Below the pieces are notes generated by a model. It saw only the letters and a list, made by a program, of their open reading frames with translations, had not been told where the DNA came from and searched no databases. Both the position numbers and the translations under genes were made by a program. A stretch of DNA of 6,897 nt from Globobulimina sp. (Eukaryota > Foraminifera > Rotaliida). Each line of letters opens with the position of its first letter. Within the stretch, counting starts at the first letter, position 1. Where the stretch lies: positions 1 through 6,897 of the forward strand of contig PIVH01000222.1 in assembly GCA_003354225.1 (NCBI GenBank), given 5' to 3'. Positions 1 through 5,012 of this stretch are shown here, piece by piece.

Positions 1-33
1 GGCCGCAATGATTAATTACAACGACAAAGCAAT

Positions 34-64
34 AAAATAGGCCATACATCGCAAGGCCTATTTT
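34..64. repeat. Perfect 10-bp inverted repeat (hairpin) beside a T tract
   Basis: The arm AAAATAGGCC (34-43) pairs perfectly with GGCCTATTTT (55-64) across an 11-nt loop. The + strand continues in T to position 68. On the + strand this has the form of a bacterial intrinsic terminator. On the minus strand it lies 12-43 nt past the stop of the repeat-rich gene, inside its likely 3' UTR. Because the window looks eukaryotic, a 3'-UTR stem-loop or a small inverted-repeat remnant is more likely than a true terminator. Confidence 0.7.
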
Positions 65-76
65 TTTTAAATTCAT

Positions 77-535
77 TTATAATATATTGGCTGCAGTGAT
101 TAATTCATTTAACATACAATTACCTTGTATTCTGGCGAGAGGCGAGTGTCGATGCTCAGTTACAGTTTGTACGGATGGAGCATACGATCTGTTATATTGT
201 GGTACACGTGCATGTAATGATGGCATTGGTTGTTGAGTATGAAATGATGGATTGTGATATGGTTTTGGCGGTTGATTAGAAACATTATATCCATGTTGAA
301 ATGGATTTGGTGGATATTGATTATAATGATTATACCCAATTGGTGGATATTGTACATGTTCTGGCCTTGACGGATATTGTTCTGGCCTTTGCGGGTGATT
401 GTAAGGATTGTACCCATTTGGTGGATATTGTACATGTTCTGGCCTTGGCTGATATTGTTCTGGCCTTGGCTGATATTGTTCTTGCCTTTGCTGTTGATTG
501 TAAGGATAATACGCATTTAGTGGATATTGATTCAT
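77..535 (-). CDS. Low-complexity Tyr/Pro/Gln/Asn-rich repeat protein
   Basis: This 152-aa protein has no recognised family. The ATG at 535 lies in a strong context (CACCATGAA). Residues 1-85 are almost entirely Tyr, Pro, Gln, Asn, Arg and Glu. They contain a 26-residue repeat built around RPEQY and RPEHVQYPPxGYNxYN, plus a shorter 7-residue RPEQYQP repeat. The tail (about 86-152) is less repetitive, rich in Pro, His and Ser, and ends NELITAANIL. There is no signal peptide or membrane segment. Such composition is typical of disordered, self-associating proteins such as prion-like or RNP-associated regions, but no function can be assigned. The repeat also keeps the opposite strand open for 79 codons. 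The minus frame is preferred because of its start context and the tail that continues beyond the repeat. Confidence 0.6.
   Translation of the reverse strand: MNQYPLNAYYPYNQQQRQEQYQPRPEQYQPRPEHVQYPPNGYNPYNHPQRPEQYPSRPEHVQYPPIGYNHYNQYPPNPFQHGYNVSNQPPKPYHNPSFHTQQPMPSLHARVPQYNRSYAPSVQTVTEHRHSPLARIQGNCMLNELITAANIL
334..510. repeat. 78-bp tandem repeat with nested 21-bp repeat
   Basis: Two units begin at 334 and 412, the second close to a copy of the first. Each starts ACCCA, continues with GGTGGATATTGTACATG, and runs to GATTGTAAGGAT. Unit 1 is 78 bp (26 codons). Unit 2 is 99 bp because a 21-bp piece (7 codons, RPEQYQP in the protein) is present one extra time. Partial units flank both sides (about 303-333 and 511-537). 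All lengths are multiples of three, so changes in copy number keep the reading frame. Confidence 0.85.
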
Positions 536-689
536 GGTGACTACTTGTTTTTCTTCAAAACTTTAAGAATCAATATATGATCACTTTTTGTAACCCATGT
601 GTGTGTGTCTGTGAGGAACAAAGAAATAGCAAGGAGCTCCTACGCAAACAAGTTAAATTAAAACAAATTGGGGAATTCATGACTTAATT

Positions 690-986
690 TTACAAATTTA
701 TTCCAATTAGATTATCATGAGTCACATGTCCAATAATTTGATATATTGTATCTTTGTTATAACCTTGAAATACAAATGAATCCACATGGACCAAAAATCT
801 TCTTTCATCGCATGATGAAAAAGTATAACATTTGCTTTGCGGGTCACTATTTATATATCGGCCAATAATCGCAACTTTTTTGTTTACGAAATTCCCTGAA
901 TGTAATAATTCTCCATTTAAATGTACGAGACTACCATACATTGATATATGATTATCTTTTTTTTCTTCTTTTTTGGCTTCAGCCAT
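690..986 (-). CDS. RPA3/RPA14-like OB-fold protein (small replication protein A subunit)
   Basis: This 98-aa protein has its ATG at 986 in a good context (GAAATGG). After a charged head (residues 2-12), residues 19-45 read like the start of the replication factor A subunit 3 fold: LVHLNGELLHSGNF, then VNKKVAIIGRYI, matching the family pattern of Asn-Gly-x-x-Leu followed by a gap and K-V-x-x-x-G-R. A second hallmark is IYQIIGHVTHDNLI at 81-94, comparable to the V-E-V-I-G strand. RPA3 is the smallest subunit of the single-stranded DNA-binding RPA trimer in the nucleus. The protein stops where the family normally continues into a C-terminal helix used for trimer assembly. A GTAAAA donor overlaps the stop and pyrimidine-rich acceptors lie downstream, so a further exon is possible, but none that restores the helix is convincing. 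The family call rests on pattern memory only. An unrelated small OB-fold protein is the main alternative. Confidence 0.5.
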   Translation of the reverse strand: MAEAKKEEKKDNHISMYGSLVHLNGELLHSGNFVNKKVAIIGRYINSDPQSKCYTFSSCDERRFLVHVDSFVFQGYNKDTIYQIIGHVTHDNLIGINL

Positions 987-1008
987 TTCTTGCTTATTAG
1001 TTATGGAT

Positions 1009-1075
1009 ATAAATATATATTATCATTTCTTATATCCTCGCACCAAATGTATGTCCATAAATATATATAAATGGA
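1009..1075 (-). promoter_or_regulatory. Paired TATA-like AT motifs upstream of the RPA3-like gene
   Basis: The 12-mer ATAAATATATAT occurs at 1009-1020 and again at 1057-1068. The second copy lies in a near-palindrome, TCCAT (1054-1058) to ATGGA (1071-1075). On the minus strand these give TATATAT-type boxes about 25-85 nt before the ATG at 986. A TATA-box role is plausible, but AT-rich DNA produces such strings often. Confidence 0.3.
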
Positions 1076-1148
1076 GACACTGTCCATATCACTCCGATGC
1101 GATGAATCTGAGGCATTGTTGGATGATGATTGGGAGCCACTCTTATTA

Positions 1149-1883
1149 TCAATATTCATTTTCTTTTACGTATGCTTCGTCGCCGAGATATTGGATGGAT
1201 ATCTCCGAATCCCAAAACATTTCCCGAATTTTATGGTGTCGGAGTTTCTCAGCTTTTCTTCATATATGGGTTGTCTGGATGCAAGAAAATAAAACACTTA
1301 ACGGATCCATACTCGCTCCCCGCAGCTCCCAAAGCTTCTCGCGTTTCTCTATAAAAGTCCGGTCGTCAGCAAAAGCAACGTTTAATAGGTTGTTATATTC
1401 GGGTTCCATCCGACATATATAACGGAATACTATCGTTATACTCTATATTACTGCGTTGCGATTAATTTGATTTATGTCGACGGCCACCAATATCCAATCC
1501 TTATTATTCTCGTTGGCGGCGATCTCGTGGTTACAGGCAAAAATGCATTTTTCTTTGCTGTTCCAGCTCCAAAATATCTCTCCACTCCAATCGCTTATCT
1601 CTCATAACGGTGCGACCAATAATTCTTACCAAAACGTCGCCGGCTGCGATGGGTCTGGCACCAGTTGGAGACTGGTCTTTCCACTAAATAAGCTGCGTTT
1701 CATCGCGTCCTTTTCTTTGACATATTGCATGCTATATTTGGCCTATTTATTGCTCAGTGTATAAAATACAGACATACCGAGTTGTATAGTATAGTTTTTA
1801 CACCACGCACCGAGGATATCTGCACCCACAAGTGAGAGTGCTTTGGCCTCAAACAATACAGATAATGAACGGAATAAAATTAA
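1149..1883 (-). pseudogene. GC-richer stretch with broken coding-like segments, one SET-like; decayed or unresolved spliced gene
   Basis: No continuous gene is present, but the minus strand holds several protein-like open segments separated by stops and frame changes. They are 1883-1743 (46 codons), 1730-1626 (34 codons from an ATG), 1683-1531 (50 codons), about 1594-1443, 1409-1260 (49 codons from an ATG) and 1259-1149. The segment 1683-1531 includes ARPIAAGDVLVRIIGRTV, which resembles the opening strands of a SET domain. Two sampled lines (1321-1380 and 1621-1680) are about 52% GC against about 25% in a sampled line of the second SET gene (5401-5460), and CpG is frequent. A GTAAGA donor at about 1629 and a 36-nt gap to an in-frame AG would join 1730-1626 to the following segment, so a many-intron gene cannot be excluded. 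Higher GC alone also makes chance open frames longer. I cannot decide between pseudogene, spliced gene and chance. The + strand is also open from 973 to 1422 and 1474 to 1764 without recognisable content. Confidence 0.35.
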
Positions 1884-1945
1884 TTATTTTGAAATAAAAA
1901 AGAAGCAGAAATGGAGTACAAACCTGCGATTGTCATTGGAGTGAT

Positions 1946-2016
1946 TTCACACAACAGGAATTGAACCTGTATCTCTGAAAACAAAATCAGTGCTCTATCT
2001 GTTGAGCTATGTGCAA
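1946..2016 (-). tRNA. Degenerate tRNA-like sequence (tRNA pseudogene or tRNA-derived SINE head)
   Basis: Read on the minus strand, a cloverleaf can be drawn. The acceptor TTGCACA pairs with TGTGTGA over 7 positions, two of them G-U. TA is followed by D-stem GCTC/GAGC, and the T arm ACAGG-TTCAATT-CCTGT is perfect. The internal A-box-like TAGCTCAACAGATAGAGC and B-box-like GGTTCAATTCC promoter elements are recognisable. Defects are clear. The D loop lacks the GG pair, and the anticodon arm has only 4 pairs (CTGA/TCAG) around an 8-nt loop TTTTGTTT. The anticodon therefore cannot be read with confidence; TTG, TTT and TGT are all possible. A functional nuclear tRNA is unlikely. A tRNA pseudogene or the head of a SINE fits better, although no clear poly(A) tail or target duplication is visible. 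Confidence 0.55.
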
Positions 2017-2062
2017 GCATATGCCTGCAATCCATAGTAATCTATATCTGCATTAATGCGTG

Positions 2063-2097
2063 CTGATAGCCGATAGGCGAGAGCCGATAGCTGACAT
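2063..2097. repeat. 7-bp tandem repeat, about 5 units of CYGATAG
   Basis: Successive heptamers read CTGATAG, CCGATAG, GCGAGAG, CCGATAG, CTGACAT. The array sits between the 3' end of the two-exon gene and the tRNA-like element. Just before it is the 10-bp palindrome GCATTAATGC, and just after it lies TGCAATTGCA, another palindrome. Confidence 0.75.
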
Positions 2098-2140
2098 TGC
2101 AATTGCACAAGATACTTTGTAAAAAAAAAACTTTACAGAG

Positions 2141-2861
2141 TTACCAGAAACCAGATATTGGGTCAACAAACAATTTGTTGTTATTTTTCGCAAGTGTGAT
2201 ACATATACTCTTTAACCATTCGTTTCCTACATATTCAACTGTGTTGTCTACTTCAGAAAAAACGCGAATGGAACCATCCGAATAATCATCGCCAGGTTCT
2301 TCAATTGAGACCAAATGCATAAGAAAAACTCTCTCCATCTCCATTGTATATGATTTAAATTCAATTTGTTTGTTGACATATACCAATTTTAGTTTTATTT
2401 TGATAATTCTGCCCAAAATGGCATCATCGATTACAGCTGATGAACAAAATAAATTAAAAGAATTGATACCACCCTCTATTTGTCTTAATAAATTTTTTTC
2501 CTCATTTTCAAGCCTAAGTGCTTGTTCTAAAAGACAAAATAAAATACAATAATAATCAAACAAACACACCAAGCAATTCATTTTGCTCATAACAATGTGC
2601 GATATAACTCATTCGACGTAAGTCCATATAACGTTTATCAGGCGATAACGCTTTTAACGATAAAACGCGACTGTGTTGTTTACACTTTTTTGCGAGTTTA
2701 GATCCTAACAATGTGCCATAACCCCATTTCATCATTCCTTTTTCGTTGAATCTTAAATCAGCCATATCTGCAGCAGGTCCTACAAACCACATTTTACTGT
2801 TAAAACTCAAATCTCGATCTACTGTATAAATATTTGCTGCCTGACCCATATATTGTGCCAT
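2141..2861 (-). CDS. Unrecognised two-exon protein, about 225 aa
   Basis: Exon 1 runs 2861-2570 (ATG in context CACAATGG) and exon 2 runs 2526-2141 (stop TAA). They are separated by a 43-nt GT-AG intron. The total of 678 coding nt is divisible by three, and splicing is phase 1. Joined at the splice, the protein reads NELL then EQALRLENEEKNLLRQ, giving a short amphipathic, coiled-coil-like helix across the junction. Exon 1 (residues 1-97) is basic in its second half (KLAKKCKQHSR, DKRYMDLRR). Exon 2 is rich in Ile and Leu, with an acidic patch SIEEPGDDYSDGS, and ends PISGFW. There are no catalytic motifs, membrane segment or signal peptide, and I do not recognise a family. An upstream acceptor-like AAATTCAG about 36 nt before the ATG leaves a small chance that this is the 3' part of the neighbouring Trp-rich gene. 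Confidence 0.65.
2527..2569 (-). other. Spliceosomal intron, 43 nt
   Basis: On the minus strand the donor is G|GTGTGT and the acceptor is TTTTGTCTTTTAG|AA. The body is almost entirely T and A with a pyrimidine tract. Exon 1 would hit a TGA within the intron 12 nt past the donor, whereas removing the 43 nt joins two long open frames in phase. Only this donor/acceptor combination restores the frame. Confidence 0.75.
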
Positions 2862-2969
2862 TGTGCACGTAACGTTTTTGTGAGGAAAAGTGCACTGAAT
2901 TTAAGTACGCGAGACAACTTGCAATATTAAAGTGTTTGCATATATCGATGTCAATTTTAATTAAAACAA

Positions 2970-3512
2970 CTATTCCAGGCATCGATATTGAATCCAATCC
3001 CAAACGATCTCTTCATTCACATGTTGCTTTGCCATGACCCAATCGTCATAGAATATGACTGCGCTCCAATCGTCATCAATAGCATGTGTTCGATTATGGT
3101 CAACCCACCCACGGCAGTCATGTTTTAATTTACCCTCCACCCATGTCGCATTGTAATGCGGCACCATCCAATGTCTCATTCGCATTTGTTCAAACGAGCA
3201 ATATAAGCACAATTCTCCACCCCTCGATTCAAAAGAGTTTACAGAAACAATATGAGGTGTGCCTCTGAACTCTACCACTTTATTTGAAAATTCATCTCCA
3301 ACCAATTCTTGTTGATCCCATTCATGACACTGCCACATCCATTTGATACTTTGTTCGCTTACATCATATTTTTTTTGTGCCTCCCTATCCTCCCTCCAAT
3401 AATATTTCTTTGCCTCCATTTTTATTCGTTTTTGTTTTGGTTCATCTATCTCTTCGTCTTCATGGATTTGGTTACTCCCAATCGATTTTCTTTTTGAACC
3501 ACATATTTTCAT
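2970..3512 (-). CDS. Tryptophan-rich basic-headed protein of unknown function
   Basis: This 180-aa protein runs from the ATG at 3512 to a TAG. It carries 11 tryptophans (positions 39, 58, 60, 65, 115, 124, 136, 149, 158, 171, 173), far above the usual frequency. The head is a probable nuclear localisation region (GSKRKS at 5-10, KQKRIKMEAKK at 26-36) with an acidic stretch EDEEIDE between. Residues 80-127 could be a small beta-barrel: hydrophobic strands HIVSVN and LCLYCSF, then HWMVPHYNATWVEG. That order loosely recalls chromo or Tudor-type chromatin readers, but I would not assign either. The downstream gene starts 108 nt further on the same strand, so the two could be co-regulated, or even spliced together. 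The 5' side has a TATA-like box about 60 nt before the ATG. Confidence 0.65.
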   Translation of the reverse strand: MKICGSKRKSIGSNQIHEDEEIDEPKQKRIKMEAKKYYWREDREAQKKYDVSEQSIKWMWQCHEWDQQELVGDEFSNKVVEFRGTPHIVSVNSFESRGGELCLYCSFEQMRMRHWMVPHYNATWVEGKLKHDCRGWVDHNRTHAIDDDWSAVIFYDDWVMAKQHVNEEIVWDWIQYRCLE

Positions 3513-3564
3513 TATTACTGCCTTTGTTCCTATACATTTACTTTGATTTGCCTATTATGACTGG

Positions 3565-3590
3565 TATAGTATATATAGTCAAACCGGTTT
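3565..3590 (-). promoter_or_regulatory. TATA-like box and AAACCGGTTT palindrome upstream of the Trp-rich gene
   Basis: The minus strand reads ACTATATATACTATA at about 3579-3565, 53-67 nt before the ATG at 3512. A perfect 10-bp palindrome AAACCGGTTT (3581-3590) sits immediately upstream, as a dimeric factor site might. This is inference from position only. Confidence 0.35.
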
Positions 3591-3726
3591 AGCTGTGAAT
3601 GTAGGATTCAAAACGCTGACTGAAAAACTGCTTTTGTAATAATTCAATGTTAATTTAAATTATACTAGAATAGCTGCCTTAATACGTACGCGCATTTAAC
3701 ATCTGATTAAAAACAAAGTTTATTGA

Positions 3727-3881
3727 TTTATTGCGCGATTATTTCAATTTATTGATCGGGTTACTTTCGCAGAAAAATTGCCAAACTATTGATAACTACT
3801 GTAATATCAATATTAATATATTACATAAATAGAAATCACGCGATCAATAGAAATCATGCGATCAATACAAACTATTCGATC
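3727..3881. repeat. 18-bp tandem repeat (3 copies) with partial inverted copies upstream
   Basis: Three adjacent 18-mers lie at 3828-3845 (AATAGAAATCACGCGATC), 3846-3863 (AATAGAAATCATGCGATC) and 3864-3881 (AATACAAACTATTCGATC), followed by a further AATA. The first two differ at one base. About 70-100 bp earlier the core appears inverted: TTTATTGATCG at 3748-3758 and TTTATTGCGCG at 3727-3737, 21 nt apart. The shared core is CGATCAATA. The cluster lies in the 495-nt gene-free gap 3513-4008, upstream of the Trp-rich gene and downstream of the Cys-rich gene. Confidence 0.7.
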
Positions 3882-3916
3882 AATATATTGGATTAAGAAC
3901 ATCTGCAAAATTGATT

Positions 3917-3952
3917 TTCAAAAAAGTAAATCGGAACGAGTCGATTTTTGAA
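3917..3952. repeat. Imperfect inverted repeat
   Basis: TTCAAAAA (3917 onward) pairs with TTTTTGAA (3945-3952), and inside it AAATCG (3928-3933) pairs with CGATTT (3942-3947). The two stems are offset by a few bases. The repeat is 57 nt downstream of the Cys-rich gene's stop, so it may form a 3'-UTR hairpin. Confidence 0.5.
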
Positions 3953-4008
3953 TATTCAGCAAAATGCAAGAAAAGATACATAATTATAATTTAGTACAAA
4001 AATATTAG

Positions 4009-4674
4009 TTATTTTAGTCTCTTCTTTTTCTTTGGAGGTTGACTATGTTGACATGTGACGCATATTGGTTTGGTGTAATTAGTATCCGTGTCACCAAAAT
4101 ATCTGATCCATTCAGCAACATCTGCCAATTCTGTATATTGTCTAGATTCTGCACCACAACACTTTGCTTTGCATATTGAACAGGAGAATATGCGATGCGT
4201 ATCACATGGAATTTGAACTCGAGTATTATAATATTCGGAACATTCAAAATCTTGACACACGTCGCAATATGCCCGATGCTCCGAGCAATAAATATAACAG
4301 CCACCACATTCGCAATACTCAGCTAAAAATACAATATCACATCTAATATAATTGTGGCCCATAAAATGTTTTCTGTACTCACATTGTATGATCCTTTCTT
4401 GATTTTCCCCTGCACATTCTGTGCAAAATACTTGCTTTGTTTGTGATGAAAAATACGGTCCTAAATCATCATCATCTGAGGCTGTATCCTCTTCACAGTC
4501 ATTCAATTGTAAAATTGAAATGTCTTTATAACATTCATTACAAGTGCGAAATTTCCCAGTTGCATACTCAGATATGTGTCTGGTGATCAGGCAATGTAAT
4601 TCAGGAACTGTTTCTTGGATTGTTTTCTCAATAAGTGCACGTTGTGCTTCGTCTTTGCTGTTGGTAAATTTCAT
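4009..4674 (-). CDS. Cysteine-rich, probably zinc-binding nuclear protein
   Basis: The reading frame opens at about 4749, but the first in-frame ATG is at 4674, giving 221 aa and a TAA stop. Most of its length is paired cysteines: C45xxC48, C84xxC87, C121/C123/C126, C137xxC140, C157xxxH160, C165xxC168, C172-C173 and C205xxC208. This is enough for about four zinc sites of treble-clef or RING/PHD-like type, though the spacing fits no family I can name. An acidic run DTASDDDDLG (63-72) separates the first two pairs. The last residues, PPKKKKRLK, form a classic monopartite nuclear localisation signal. The first 45 residues are helical, charged and cysteine-poor (DEAQRALIEKTIQETVPE). The N-terminus is uncertain, because a well-initiated 41-codon frame lies just upstream at 4856-4731. 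A DNA- or histone-binding adaptor is a reasonable guess but unproven. Confidence 0.75.
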   Translation of the reverse strand: MKFTNSKDEAQRALIEKTIQETVPELHCLITRHISEYATGKFRTCNECYKDISILQLNDCEEDTASDDDDLGPYFSSQTKQVFCTECAGENQERIIQCEYRKHFMGHNYIRCDIVFLAEYCECGGCYIYCSEHRAYCDVCQDFECSEYYNTRVQIPCDTHRIFSCSICKAKCCGAESRQYTELADVAEWIRYFGDTDTNYTKPICVTCQHSQPPKKKKRLK

Positions 4675-4730
4675 GAAACACAATACAAAAGCAAGAGGAA
4701 TGTTAGTTAAAGTTTTGTACAAAAAGGTAG

Positions 4731-4856
4731 TTAGATTTCGTGATTTGTATCATTATTCAAAAAACCGAGCGATCTAAATAAACTACGATAATCCAACCGT
4801 GCCGAGGCAGTGGCAGAATGTCTTATTTTTGTGTAAGGATTAAATGTTGTGGCCAT
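4731..4856 (-). CDS. Short ORF, possible first exon or frame-shifted N-terminus of the Cys-rich gene
   Basis: These 41 codons begin at an ATG with A at -3 and G at +4 (ATTATGGCC), the best start context in this part of the window. The peptide begins MATTFNPYTKIRHSATAS and continues into a helical, protein-like LDYRSLFRSLGF. It ends at 4731 just as the Cys-rich frame becomes open from about 4749, so the two overlap in adjacent frames. Three explanations fit: an exon joined by an intron (for example donor at 4765 with acceptor at 4653, 113 nt, which keeps the frame); a 1-nt indel that has split one gene; or an independent upstream ORF. An ACTAAC branch-like motif and a T-rich tract precede the acceptor region, but no donor is strong. 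Confidence 0.4.
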   Translation of the reverse strand: MATTFNPYTKIRHSATASARLDYRSLFRSLGFLNNDTNHEI

Positions 4857-5012
4857 AATTCATTGTATTTACTATAGACAAAATAATAAAATATATATCA
4901 ATATAATGTTTTGGCATTGTCGAAGTGTGATATGTTTTGAAAGATTAGAATGAAAAATGAACCACTTGCTCGACAAAAATTAGTTGCGAATTTCTACAAT
5001 GAAGTGTTTGTG
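4857..5012. other. AT-rich intergenic segment, no gene seen
   Basis: This is the remainder of the gap between the second SET gene's stop and the short upstream ORF. On the minus strand it contains an AT-rich run at about 4880-4910 (TATATTTTATTATTTTG) within 60 nt of the ATG at 4856, which could serve as promoter sequence. No RNA gene or repeat was found. Confidence 0.4.

Noticed and set aside
1-6. GGCCGC at the window edge as a cloning-site remnant
   Set aside because: Six bases are too few to tell, and the sequence is part of a natural duplication with 89-105.
34-68. Bacterial rho-independent terminator
   Set aside because: The shape fits, but there is no + strand gene upstream and the window is eukaryotic in character.
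301-540. 79-codon + strand frame of DIVLAL-type repeats
   Set aside because: It is the antisense of the 78-bp repeat; the minus frame has a better start and a non-repeat tail.
598-613. GT-rich microsatellite
   Set aside because: Only about five GT units; ordinary background.
973-1422. 149-codon open frame on the + strand
   Set aside because: No recognisable domain, composition like antisense sequence (Ser, Tyr, Ile, His-rich), and it lies in the GC-richer stretch where long chance frames are expected.
1474-1764. 96-codon + strand frame with a signal-peptide-like start
   Set aside because: Hydrophobic segments are explained by the reverse complement of charged minus-strand segments; no start context or family match.
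2527-2590. Start of exon 2 as an independent 149-aa gene at the ATG at 2590
   Set aside because: Its first 21 codons are the intron and an out-of-frame piece of exon 1; splicing explains both frames better.
4014-4307. 97-codon minus frame overlapping the Cys-rich gene
   Set aside because: Shifted shadow of the Cys-rich frame without its own motifs.
4675-4722. Extension of the Cys-rich protein to a TTG start at 4722
   Set aside because: Nuclear eukaryotic genes rarely start at TTG; the first in-frame ATG is at 4674, and an upstream exon is the better alternative.
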